A DNA stretch of 64,000 nucleotides, taken from Cyanobacteria bacterium SZAS-4 (GTDB taxonomy: Bacteria; Cyanobacteriota; Vampirovibrionia; Obscuribacterales; Obscuribacteraceae). Each line of letters opens with the position of its first letter. Within the stretch, counting starts at the first letter, position 1. Below, piece by piece: positions 26,241 to 34,530 of this stretch. The notes under the pieces are model-generated. The model made no database searches and was not told where the DNA came from. It saw nothing but the letters and a program-made list of their open reading frames with translations. A program made the position numbers and the translations under genes. The stretch covers positions 1 through 64,000 of the forward strand of contig JAFEAT010000010.1 in NCBI GenBank assembly GCA_018266255.1, given 5' to 3'.

Positions 26241-26648
26241 CTAATCAGATTGATCGCCACCGCGATCGACAATTTTAACGTCTGAACGTGTTGGTTTAAG
26301 TTCCGATTTCAAGACTCCGTCAAACTCTTCGATGTTGCCTGCGCCGCAAGTAAAGAAATCGATAAAGCATGAACGATGTTCGGGATAAGTATGGATGCTG
26401 GCGTGACTTTCGGCGAGCAAAAGTATTGCCGTGACTGCGCCGTTTGGAAAGTGATGGACGTTTTCGGAAACGACCGTGACACCGCTCGCGGCTGCGGCGT
26501 TCCGGAGAGCCGTCAAGCAGCGCTGTGCGTCGCTGATGACATTTTCATCGCAATCAAAATAGCTGGCTAGCAAGTGGCGCCCGGCAAACTTATGCTGCTT
26601 TGCATTTGTGCCTTGATTTGTCACTTCTGGCGTGGAACTAAGTTGCAC
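26241..26648 (-). CDS. speD: S-adenosylmethionine decarboxylase proenzyme
   Basis: A pyruvoyl-dependent enzyme that makes decarboxylated SAM, the aminopropyl donor for polyamine synthesis. The self-processing site is visible in ESHASIHTYPEHRSCFIDFF; cleavage before the Ser of SIHTYPE would create the pyruvoyl group. His (HTYPEH) and the downstream Cys (FFTCG) match catalytic residues. At 135 residues it is the short bacterial class. The start is GTG with AAGGAGACG just upstream. It is divergent from the SPFH/DUF4178/spermidine synthase operon, whose aminopropyltransferase needs its product. Confidence 0.95.
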   Translation of the reverse strand: MQLSSTPEVTNQGTNAKQHKFAGRHLLASYFDCDENVISDAQRCLTALRNAAAASGVTVVSENVHHFPNGAVTAILLLAESHASIHTYPEHRSCFIDFFTCGAGNIEEFDGVLKSELKPTRSDVKIVDRGGDQSD

Positions 26649-26919
26649 TTTCGTCTCCTTGGCTCACATATTATCCGAGAGCTGCACTCTGCACCAGTGG
26701 CAGGTTAGGCGTTGTCACAGGTGCCAATTATCGAAGGCAATCTGCCTTACCAGCATACTGATATTTGACCGCGCTCTTGAAAATGCTTTTCATTTCTTCC
26801 AAATGCTTGTACGAAACTAAACTAATTTGTGCTTTTCAACCGGTGTGGGGTATCCAACCGTCTATCATATTCACAGTTTAGAGTTCGTTCTGTTCCTTCA
26901 ATCTAGACGGGAGTGTACG
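26649..26919. promoter_or_regulatory. Divergent control region between speD and the SPFH operon
   Basis: About 270 bases without a convincing gene. It should hold promoters for both directions. An A/T-rich stretch runs from about 26795 to 26880. A start for the SPFH gene at 26827 in the same frame was considered and not used, because the conserved protein begins at 26920. I see no obvious operator. Confidence 0.45.
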
Positions 26920-27897
26920 ATGTTAGACATTTTCAAAAAGCAATTCATAGAAGTCATCGAGTGGACTGAAAATACAGATGGTGTTTTAGCCCATCGCTTT
27001 CCAACTCTCGACAAGGAAATCCAGACCGGGGCGCAGCTCACAGTCAGAGATTCGCAGATGGCTTTGTTTGTGAATGAAGGAAACGTCGCCGATGTCTTCA
27101 GCCCCGGTCGCTACGCATTGTCGACACAGAACTTGCCGATTTTAACAACGTTGTTGAACTGGGATAAAGGATTCAAATCTCCATTCAAGTCAGAAGTATA
27201 TTTCTTCTCGACACGCGAACAGATTGACCAACGCTGGGGAACTGCACAACCTATTCAAATTCGCGATAAAGAATTTGGTGTGATTCGATTGAGAGCGTTC
27301 GGAACATTCTCATATCAGATCGAAGAGCCAACCACTTTCTACCAAAAGATCAGTGGCACGCGCGACGAGTACACAACCAGCGACTTAGATGGTCAGCTGC
27401 GTTCGATGATTATCACGCACATCGCCACCAAGCTCGGTCAAGCTGACACTGCTTTCCTCGACATGGCTGCTAATCAATCGAAATTCTCTGAGCAGTTGAA
27501 ATCCGAATTGGACTTGCCCTTCCTGCAATACGGCTTGAAGTTGAATACCTTCCTCGTTCAGAGCGTTACATTGCCGGAAGAACTGCAGCAATATCTGGAC
27601 AAGCAATCACAGATGAATCTTGTCGGCGATTTAAAAAAATACGCCAACTTCCAGGCTGCTGACAGCATTTCTGCCGCCGCTAACAATCCCGGTGGATTCG
27701 CTGGAGCTGGTGTCGGTCTGGGTGTCGGTGCAGCTATCGGTCAACAGTTTGCTCAAGCTATGCCTGGCGGCGGTGCTGCCGCTGAAGAGGATGTTTACGC
27801 AAAGCTCGAAAAGCTTCACGGTCTCGTGACCAAGGGTGTACTTACCCAGGAAGAGTTCGACAAAAAGAAAGCAGAACTCCTCAAGAGCATCTCGTAA
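26920..27897 (+). CDS. SPFH-domain protein with C-terminal SHOCT segment (YdjI-like)
   Basis: A 325-residue protein of the SPFH/virion-core-like family related to Bacillus YdjI, which sits in a phage-shock-type operon. The N-terminal ~250 residues form the SPFH part (VIEWTENTDGVLAHRFP, LRAFGTFSYQIEEP). A Gly/Ala-rich linker follows (about 255-290), and a SHOCT-like C-terminus ends EKLHGLVTKGVLTQEEFDKK. SPFH proteins make membrane-associated oligomers. The ATG at 26920 is chosen because MLDIFKKQFIEVIEW is the conserved start. Its TAA directly abuts the next ATG. Confidence 0.88.
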   Translation: MLDIFKKQFIEVIEWTENTDGVLAHRFPTLDKEIQTGAQLTVRDSQMALFVNEGNVADVFSPGRYALSTQNLPILTTLLNWDKGFKSPFKSEVYFFSTREQIDQRWGTAQPIQIRDKEFGVIRLRAFGTFSYQIEEPTTFYQKISGTRDEYTTSDLDGQLRSMIITHIATKLGQADTAFLDMAANQSKFSEQLKSELDLPFLQYGLKLNTFLVQSVTLPEELQQYLDKQSQMNLVGDLKKYANFQAADSISAAANNPGGFAGAGVGLGVGAAIGQQFAQAMPGGGAAAEEDVYAKLEKLHGLVTKGVLTQEEFDKKKAELLKSIS

Positions 27898-28527
27898 ATG
27901 TTGACACTGAGTTGTCCCTCTTGTGGGGCAAACGTCGATTTTAAATCAAAAGCGTCTCTCTTCGCAGTTTGCAGTTTTTGCAAATCGAGCCTTGTTCGGC
28001 ATGACATGGACTTGGAGAAGATCGGCACCATATCTGACTTGATTGACGATATGACGCCGATTCAAATTGGAACAACGGGAACGTTTTCCAATGACAAATT
28101 TGAAGTGATCGGACGTTTGAAAGTCGGCTATGCAGACGGCTATTGGAACGAGTGGTTTGCCATGCTAGGCGACGGCCGCGTCGCCTGGCTTGCCGAAGCG
28201 CAGGGCTTTTACGCATTCTGCTACCCCTTCTTCGATGTTGCTCCACCGACCAAAGCTAGTTTGTCAGTTGGTAAAACTGTAGATTTCGGTAAAAAGGGTA
28301 TCTACGAAGTCGATGACATTCGCGACTGCAAATGCGTGTACAGCGAAGGCGAACTTCCGTTCAACGCTCAGCAAGGACGCGCATCTACCAGTGTTGACCT
28401 GGCCGGATTCGAGGACGAAATGGCAACTATAGAGTACGCTGCCAGCGAAACGAGAGTTTTTCTAGGCGCGTATCAAGACTTCGACGCATTTCAATTCAAG
28501 AACTTGAGGCACATCGATGGTTGGTAA
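27898..28527 (+). CDS. Zinc-ribbon DUF4178 protein
   Basis: A 209-residue soluble protein. CPSC and CSFC in the first 30 residues make a zinc ribbon. The remainder is a DUF4178 unit with the typical FEVIGRLKVGYADGYWNEWF segment and WLAEAQGFYAF. The function is unknown; the family recurs in clusters with DUF350 and spermidine synthase. It starts at zero spacing from the SPFH gene, and its last 11 bases overlap the next gene. Confidence 0.88.
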   Translation: MLTLSCPSCGANVDFKSKASLFAVCSFCKSSLVRHDMDLEKIGTISDLIDDMTPIQIGTTGTFSNDKFEVIGRLKVGYADGYWNEWFAMLGDGRVAWLAEAQGFYAFCYPFFDVAPPTKASLSVGKTVDFGKKGIYEVDDIRDCKCVYSEGELPFNAQQGRASTSVDLAGFEDEMATIEYAASETRVFLGAYQDFDAFQFKNLRHIDGW

Positions 28528-29887
28528 TCCGGGTGAACCTGAACTACCTGACGAAAAGCCCGTGGACCCTGTAACTCCACCGCCGCCGTCAACGCCTAGA
28601 ATAAAATCGTTTGCTTGCACCGCATGCGGTGCGCCAGTGGCGATTCGATATCCTGGCGCCACTATGTCTGTTGTTTGCGACAGCTGTCATTCTGTCATTG
28701 ACGTTACTGACAAAAACTACGAGATTCTCAGTAAGTATTTCAGTAAAACCGACACCTGGAAACCCACAATTCCTCTGAATACTCGCGGCAAAATCGACGG
28801 AAAAATGTGGGAAGTGATTGGCTTCATGGTGCGGTCTGACGTGGCCAGCAAATACTATTGGATGGAATATTTGCTCTTCAATCCATACTACGGTTACAGA
28901 TTTCTGACTGAAGATAAAGGGCGCTGGATCTTCGTTACCATGATCAAGCGCAAGCCGGATGATCTGTCATTTTCTTCCGTTCGCATCAAGACACCGATGA
29001 AGGTGCAGATGGATAAGCGCTCTTATCGCATCTACAACCGAGGCATCAGCAAAGTTGAATATGTGCTCGGTGAATTTTATTGGCGCGTAGTTGTGGGCAG
29101 CGAAGTCAACTCAGCTGACTATATCGACCCGCCGCAGATGCTTTCCATTGAGTACGACGACACCGAGAAAATTTGGAGTCTGGGAAAACACATAGATCGC
29201 AAGGAAGTCGAAACTGCTTTCAAACTTCCTCCCAGAGTCAATAATATGTTTTTCGGTATTGGTGCCATTGAGCCTTCCGCTTACACCGCAGACTGGAAGA
29301 AAATGAAACTGCTGTGGGCATCGTTCTTGGGTTTTCTCACATGCGCGGCTATTTTTTTCTCGGGCACCGCAAAGAATACATTGGCTAGCGATTACACTGG
29401 GAATTTTGTGCCGAACACAAAAGTAAACGACATTACGATTCCAAAATTCATTTTGGAGAAAAACTCTGCTAACGTTCAAATATCATTGTATGCGCCTGTC
29501 AGTAACAGTTGGTTCTATCTTTCGGGTGAAATGGTCAACAACACGACCGGAGCCAGCTACCCATTCGAAATGACAAGCGAATATTATTTTGGTACTGATA
29601 GCGATGGTGCCTGGAGCGAAGGCAACGCTACTCACCAACTGGAGCTGTCTAGCGTTCCGGGCGGCGAATATTACTTGAACATTGATACCGAGAGTGGTGA
29701 CTTCAAAAATACGAATCAACAGCAATTTTCGCTTCAAGTTCGACGCAATGTGCCATCTTGGTACAACTACTGGTGGTTTGTCTTTCTCGTTTCCATATCG
29801 CCGATTTATTCGTGGATCATGATGAGGCGAGATGAAGTGGCTCGCTGGTCCAACAGTGATTTCAACCCCTACGTTTCCGATTCTTGA
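28517..29887 (+). CDS. Membrane-bound zinc-ribbon DUF4178 protein
   Basis: A 456-residue larger relative of the preceding gene. After a Pro-rich leader, residues about 34-58 hold CTAC and CDSC (zinc ribbon), then a DUF4178 region (about 85-230: WEVIGFMVRSDVASKYYWMEY). A transmembrane helix (about 272-290, LLWASFLGFLTCAAIFFSG) leads to an external strand-rich domain (about 300-425), and a second helix (WYNYWWFVFLVSISPIYSW) returns before a short tail. The cytoplasmic DUF4178 and outer domain suggest a sensor or bridge across the membrane; that is inference. Confidence 0.85.
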   Translation: MVGNPGEPELPDEKPVDPVTPPPPSTPRIKSFACTACGAPVAIRYPGATMSVVCDSCHSVIDVTDKNYEILSKYFSKTDTWKPTIPLNTRGKIDGKMWEVIGFMVRSDVASKYYWMEYLLFNPYYGYRFLTEDKGRWIFVTMIKRKPDDLSFSSVRIKTPMKVQMDKRSYRIYNRGISKVEYVLGEFYWRVVVGSEVNSADYIDPPQMLSIEYDDTEKIWSLGKHIDRKEVETAFKLPPRVNNMFFGIGAIEPSAYTADWKKMKLLWASFLGFLTCAAIFFSGTAKNTLASDYTGNFVPNTKVNDITIPKFILEKNSANVQISLYAPVSNSWFYLSGEMVNNTTGASYPFEMTSEYYFGTDSDGAWSEGNATHQLELSSVPGGEYYLNIDTESGDFKNTNQQQFSLQVRRNVPSWYNYWWFVFLVSISPIYSWIMMRRDEVARWSNSDFNPYVSDS

Positions 29888-29897
29888 GGAGTAATAA

Positions 29898-30038
29898 ATG
29901 GTACGCGCCTACATGATTTTCGGAACTTTTCTCTGCATTCTCTTTTGCTATGCGGAGGCAAACGGCTGGAAAGTCGTAGATCCATTCGGTATCGGTGTAT
30001 CTCGTCCGACGGGCCCTGGCGGGCATTATCACAAGTAA
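29898..30038 (+). CDS. 46-residue exported or membrane peptide in the polyamine cassette
   Basis: A short gene between the DUF4178 membrane protein and DUF350. It reads from the ATG at 29898 to the TAA at 30036-30038 and has a strong ribosome-binding site (GAGGAGTAATAA). Residues 3-18 are hydrophobic (RAYMIFGTFLCILFCY), followed by AEANGW, which could be a signal-peptide cleavage region, and a Gly/Pro-rich tail ending PGGHYHK. The tail has two His and a terminal Lys, possibly a site for metal binding or modification. No family recognised; the tight packing supports it as a real gene. Confidence 0.65.
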   Translation: MVRAYMIFGTFLCILFCYAEANGWKVVDPFGIGVSRPTGPGGHYHK

Positions 30039-30053
30039 AGAGGGGGGAAGTTC

Positions 30054-30272
30054 GTGGAGCAAGTACTTAATTTTCACTATGTATTGGCGGCGGTCGTGTA
30101 TTCGGGGCTCGGAATTGCAATTCTTGCTTTTTCGACGAAAGTCTTCGACTGGCTCACGCCGGGAGACATGTGGAAAGACATTGTTGTCGAAAAGAATCTT
30201 CCACTGGCAATTTGTCTTGCCGCTATGATGATTGCCGTCGGCAGTATCATCGCCGCCGCAATACATGGGTAA
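30054..30272 (+). CDS. DUF350 membrane protein
   Basis: A 72-residue protein with two membrane helices (about 9-27 and 50-70) and the DUF350 pattern, including KVFDWLTPGDMWKDIVVEKN and the closing AMMIAVGSIIAAA. The Escherichia coli relative is YjfL. It starts with GTG at 30054 after an AGAGGGGGGAAG ribosome-binding site. The function of DUF350 is not known; it recurs with DUF4178 and polyamine-type genes. Confidence 0.88.
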   Translation: MEQVLNFHYVLAAVVYSGLGIAILAFSTKVFDWLTPGDMWKDIVVEKNLPLAICLAAMMIAVGSIIAAAIHG

Positions 30273-30278
30273 TTCAAT

Positions 30279-31787
30279 TTGACCTATGCGCTCTTAATTA
30301 CCGCGTTCGTCATTTCGACGTGCGGTTTGGTTTACGAACTCATTGCCGGTACCATCGCCAGTTACTTGCTTGGAGACTCAATCACGCAATTTTCCACCGT
30401 GATTGGAGTCTATTTATTTTCGATGGGGATAGGCTCGTTTCTCTCTCGATATGTCGAAAAAAACGTCGCTTTCACTTTTGTACAAGTAGAACTTTTGATT
30501 GGCTTAGTGGGTGGCTCTTCGGCTTCTCTGCTCTTTCTGCTCTTCGAGCACGTTGATAACTTTCGCATCTTACTTTACAGCCTCGTGTCGATTATCGGTA
30601 TTTTGATTGGGCTGGAAATCCCTCTTCTGATGCGAATCTTGAAAGAACGGCTGGATTTCAAAGAACTCGTATCGCAGGTTTTTACTTTCGACTATATCGG
30701 TGCGCTTCTTGCTTCGCTACTCTTTCCTCTTATTTTGGTTCCCTACCTTGGTTTGATTCGCACGTCTTTTCTCTTTGGTTTGTTCAATTTGGGCGTTGCC
30801 ATCTGGACTATCCATCTGTTTCGCGAACAATTGCCCTGGAAGAATTCGCTCAGAACTACTGCGTACGCACTCGTTATAGCTCTCGTCTGCGGTTTTGCCT
30901 TCGCCGACAAGCTCACCGGAATCGCTGAGGCTTCGGCATATCCCGATCCCGTTATCTACTCAACGAATACGCCGTATCAGCGCATCGTCATCACCGGTAG
31001 CACTAAAGACCTGCGATTGTTCCTGAACGGCAATTTGCAGTTCAGCTCGCGTGACGAGTATCGCTACCATGAGGCTCTTGTACACCCTGCCATGGCTAGC
31101 ATGAACAATCCCCAGGACATTTTAGTTCTTGGTGGTGGAGACGGACTGGCGGTGCGTGAGCTGCTCAAATATCCTTCTGTTCGATCGATTACTCTCGTCG
31201 ATTTGGACAAACGAATGATCGATCTGTTCAAAGAACAGGTTCTGTTGACCCGCTTGAACGGAGGTTCTTTAAACGACCCAAAAGTTTCGGTGATCATCAA
31301 TGACGCTTTTGTGTGGTTGCGGTCAGTACCGAAGAAATTCGATCTAGCGATTGTTGACTTTCCTGACCCAAGCAATTATTCACTGGGCAAACTTTATAGC
31401 GATACTTTCTACAAGTCTCTGAAGGCGGCGCTAAAGCCTGATGGCATGGTGGTTGTGCAGAGCACGTCACCGTATTATGCGAAGAATTCATTCTGGTGTG
31501 TTGACAAAACTCTTGCGTCGGTTGGTTTTCACACAACTCCTTATCATGCCTATGTTCCGTCATTTGGTGACTGGGGATACGTAATCGGTTCGCTGGCGCC
31601 GTTCAAGCCAGCCGATGAGAAGCGCTACCCACCTGGTTTGCGGTATGTTTCAGATGCCACTGTCGCGCAAATGCTTTGTTTCGCGAAAGATATGCTGCCC
31701 ACCGTCAGTAGTGTCAACCGGTTGAACAACCAGGCGTTGGTTCACCTCTTCGAGTCCGAATGGAGCGAATATGTCGACGCCCATTAG
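30279..31787 (+). CDS. Membrane-fused spermidine synthase-like aminopropyltransferase
   Basis: The 502-residue protein has about seven N-terminal membrane helices (residues 1-210) and a C-terminal spermidine synthase-type domain. The latter shows ILVLGGGDGLAVRELL (binding of decarboxylated SAM), LVDLDKRMIDL and FDLAIVDFPDP, the catalytic Asp region. Such fusions should transfer aminopropyl groups at the membrane; the acceptor is unknown and need not be putrescine. It starts with TTG at 30279, 6 bases after DUF350, and overlaps the next gene by 17 bases. speD next door supplies the donor. Confidence 0.88.
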   Translation: MTYALLITAFVISTCGLVYELIAGTIASYLLGDSITQFSTVIGVYLFSMGIGSFLSRYVEKNVAFTFVQVELLIGLVGGSSASLLFLLFEHVDNFRILLYSLVSIIGILIGLEIPLLMRILKERLDFKELVSQVFTFDYIGALLASLLFPLILVPYLGLIRTSFLFGLFNLGVAIWTIHLFREQLPWKNSLRTTAYALVIALVCGFAFADKLTGIAEASAYPDPVIYSTNTPYQRIVITGSTKDLRLFLNGNLQFSSRDEYRYHEALVHPAMASMNNPQDILVLGGGDGLAVRELLKYPSVRSITLVDLDKRMIDLFKEQVLLTRLNGGSLNDPKVSVIINDAFVWLRSVPKKFDLAIVDFPDPSNYSLGKLYSDTFYKSLKAALKPDGMVVVQSTSPYYAKNSFWCVDKTLASVGFHTTPYHAYVPSFGDWGYVIGSLAPFKPADEKRYPPGLRYVSDATVAQMLCFAKDMLPTVSSVNRLNNQALVHLFESEWSEYVDAH

Positions 31788-33402
31788 CCGGGCCATGTTC
31801 TTGCGAGGGCTGGCTGGCTGCGGCATTGCTGTGCTCGTAAGCAAAACCTACATGGAATGGTCACATCCGTCGCCTAAGTTTCCCTGTCGATTGCTAGGTC
31901 CGTCGAAGGAAATTGGTCATTTACTGCGCAACCACAACGTGCAGGAGACAGGCAAACCAACTACGACAACTTCTACCCGAGTGACCATCGTCGGTGGCGG
32001 TATGGGCGGTCTCTCTGCCGGTTGGTGGTTGAAAAAGCACGGTGTCGATGACTTCGTCATTTTGGATTTGGAACAGGACGTCGGCGGCAATTCTTCTTGC
32101 GGAAAAAATGACATTGGGCAATATCCCTGGGGCGCCCACTATGTGCCGATATGCAATCCCGAATCGGTTTACGTTCGCCAGTTCTTCGAAGAGCTGGGAA
32201 TTATCCAGGGGCACAACGATGCAGGGCTGAACATCTATGACGAATTGATGTTATGCCACGAGCCGCAAGAGCGGTTGTGGAAAGACGGTTCTTTTCATGA
32301 CGGCTTGGTGCCGAAGCGTGGCTTGCAAAAAGACGAACTCGAAGAGATTGCGCGCTTTTTCAAAACAGTTGTCGATTATCGAAATGCCACCGGTGGTGAT
32401 GGCAAGCTTGCATTTGCAATTCCACTGGATTTGAGTTCTCAGGATCCGAAATATCTTGCGCTGGACAAGATTTCGATGGAGCAATGGCTTGATGATAATA
32501 ATTTCCGCACGAAACCGCTGCGTTGGTACGTCAACTATTGCTGTCGAGACGACTACGGGTCCACTTTGACCAATGTCTCAGCCTGGGCAGGAATCCACTA
32601 TTTCGCGGGTCGTCGCGGAGTTGCGGCAAATTCCGAGCCGAATTCGGTTATCACCTGGCCGCAAGGAAACGGGTTTTTAGTTGAAAAACTGAAGGGCATT
32701 TTGTCGAAGCAAATTCAAATTGGTTCTCTCGTGACAAAAGTAAGCCAGGAAGACTCCAGAGTGAACACCACCGTGATGGATTCCAAGACGCGCGCCTACA
32801 GAGCGATTTCGTCTGACTTTGTCATCTTCGCGGCGCCCAGGTTTGTAGGTGCCAGAGTTATTGCCAATCAGAAATTCTCGCACAGTCAGCACCTGAGCTA
32901 CGCGCCGTGGATGGTGGCAAATATAAGTTTGAAGAACCTTCCTGATGCGCGCGGCTTGGCTCCGGCGTGGGACAACGTCAGCTATTACAGTGATTCTCTC
33001 GGTTACGTTATGGCGAACCATCAGGAGATCACCACTAGGTCTAAGCCCAACGTCATTACTTACTACTATCCGCTTTCTGAAAACGATCCCAAAGTCTCCC
33101 GCCAGGCGCTCTACACTGCCAATCCAGAGGAGTGGTCGCAGCGCATCGTGGCTGACCTTCAGAAAATGCACCCGACCATAGCCAATGAAATTATCTCGAT
33201 GGATTTGTGGCCGTGGGGACACGGCATGATTCGCCCTTCCGTGGGCTTCATTTGGGGCGATGTGCGCAAGCAAATGAAGGACCGCGACGGGAATATAGTA
33301 TTTGCGCACTCCGATATGAGTGGCATGTCTAATTTCGAGGAAGCTCAATATCATGGTGTAGAAGCTGCTAAAACGGTTCTAGCCGGTCTCTCAAGCGGTT
33401 GA
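31771..33402 (+). CDS. FAD-dependent amine oxidase-like protein, probably exported
   Basis: A 543-residue flavoprotein. The dinucleotide fold is at about 70-105 (VTIVGGGMGGLSAGWWL, then LEQDVGGN), and the C-terminal FAD contact is near FAHSDMSGMSNFEEA. The overall shape resembles flavin monoamine/polyamine oxidases and carotenoid-type desaturases. The N-terminus has SRAMFLRGLAGCGIAVLV: a short basic start and hydrophobic segment like a secretion signal, though not a perfect Tat or lipobox motif. Position behind the aminopropyltransferase suggests it acts on that product. The substrate is not proven. Confidence 0.8.
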   Translation: MSTPISRAMFLRGLAGCGIAVLVSKTYMEWSHPSPKFPCRLLGPSKEIGHLLRNHNVQETGKPTTTTSTRVTIVGGGMGGLSAGWWLKKHGVDDFVILDLEQDVGGNSSCGKNDIGQYPWGAHYVPICNPESVYVRQFFEELGIIQGHNDAGLNIYDELMLCHEPQERLWKDGSFHDGLVPKRGLQKDELEEIARFFKTVVDYRNATGGDGKLAFAIPLDLSSQDPKYLALDKISMEQWLDDNNFRTKPLRWYVNYCCRDDYGSTLTNVSAWAGIHYFAGRRGVAANSEPNSVITWPQGNGFLVEKLKGILSKQIQIGSLVTKVSQEDSRVNTTVMDSKTRAYRAISSDFVIFAAPRFVGARVIANQKFSHSQHLSYAPWMVANISLKNLPDARGLAPAWDNVSYYSDSLGYVMANHQEITTRSKPNVITYYYPLSENDPKVSRQALYTANPEEWSQRIVADLQKMHPTIANEIISMDLWPWGHGMIRPSVGFIWGDVRKQMKDRDGNIVFAHSDMSGMSNFEEAQYHGVEAAKTVLAGLSSG

Positions 33403-33415
33403 AAGGAACATCGGT

Positions 33416-34528
33416 ATGCAGACCAGCCCCGCCCTATCTGTAACGACCAAGAGCGCTCCCCAGGCGTGGCTCTCGTCTGCTGGCTGGGATTGCTCGTGGA
33501 TTATCGCTCCCGCGTTTCTGTCATCGGCGCTCGTGCTCTTGTTTCGCAACCAAATGCCAGAGACTCAAAATGTGCCGCTGTGGGTTTGGGTCTGTTTTGT
33601 CTTGCTAGTCGACGTGGCGCATGTTTACGCTACTCTCTTTCGCACTTATTTCGACCCGAAATCATTCGAGAAAAACAAAGGACTGCTTCTTGCACTGCCA
33701 GCCATAGCCTGGATTGGCGGCAGTCTGCTCTATTCGCTGAACGCACTTTTCTTTTGGCGGGCACTTGCTTATCTGGCAGTCTTCCATTTCATTCGGCAAC
33801 AATTTGGTTTCGTAGTTTTGTATTCACGCAAAGATCCAGACGAACAAAAGAAGTTCAAATGGCTAGACTGCGCCGCCGTTTACATGGCTACTATTTATCC
33901 AATGCTCTACTGGCACACGAATATGCCGAGAAACATATCGTGGTTCGTGGCAGGCGATTTTGTCGAAACTGTACCTGAGGTTGTCACACAAGTTGGGCTT
34001 GCTGTCTACATTCTCGTAGTTTGTTTGTATCTGATAAAGGAGCTGTTTTTCGCAATTAAGTCCAGATTTTTGAATGTTCCAAGAAATTTATTGCTCGTCG
34101 GAACTGCCTTGAGCTGGTGGACTGGAATTATCGCGTTCAATTCCGACATGGCATTTACCATCACAAACGTAGTCAGCCACGGCGTTCCATACATGGCTCT
34201 AGTCTGGCTCTATCATCACAAAGATGCGGCTGAGGGCACCAAAAAATTAGTAAGTGAGCGGGCCTGGAAAAAGGTACTGATCTCTAATGCGCTCATCTTC
34301 TTTGCCTTCCTGGGTTTTCTGGCGTATCTAGAAGAGGGGCTCTGGGATGGGTTTGTATGGCGCGAGCACTTGAATGTATTCGCACCATTTGCGGTGCTGC
34401 CCACGATCAATGATGCTGCGATTCTGGCGTTGCTAATTCCTTTTCTGGCGCTTCCTCAGTCCACCCACTATCTTCTGGATGGCTTCATCTGGCGCGTCAA
34501 AGACCGCTCAGGAAACTGGTCTGCCTGA
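33416..34528 (+). CDS. Multi-TM protein with conserved-looking membrane histidines
   Basis: A 370-residue protein with about eight to nine hydrophobic spans and several His placed in or near them: DVAHVYATLFR, AVFHFIRQQFG, NVVSHGVPYMALVWLYHH and STHYLLDGFIWR. The pattern resembles membrane enzymes that bind metal through His, but I cannot name a family. It is 13 bases after the flavoprotein gene and ends the cassette. It could process a lipid or polyamine-lipid; this is inference from position. Confidence 0.75.
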   Translation: MQTSPALSVTTKSAPQAWLSSAGWDCSWIIAPAFLSSALVLLFRNQMPETQNVPLWVWVCFVLLVDVAHVYATLFRTYFDPKSFEKNKGLLLALPAIAWIGGSLLYSLNALFFWRALAYLAVFHFIRQQFGFVVLYSRKDPDEQKKFKWLDCAAVYMATIYPMLYWHTNMPRNISWFVAGDFVETVPEVVTQVGLAVYILVVCLYLIKELFFAIKSRFLNVPRNLLLVGTALSWWTGIIAFNSDMAFTITNVVSHGVPYMALVWLYHHKDAAEGTKKLVSERAWKKVLISNALIFFAFLGFLAYLEEGLWDGFVWREHLNVFAPFAVLPTINDAAILALLIPFLALPQSTHYLLDGFIWRVKDRSGNWSA

Positions 34529-34530
34529 GT

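Noticed and set aside
31771..31830. Tat signal or lipoprotein signal on the FAD protein
   Set aside because: Only one Arg at the motif (SRAMFL), and the LAGC precedes rather than follows the hydrophobic segment; only a generic secretion-like start is supported.
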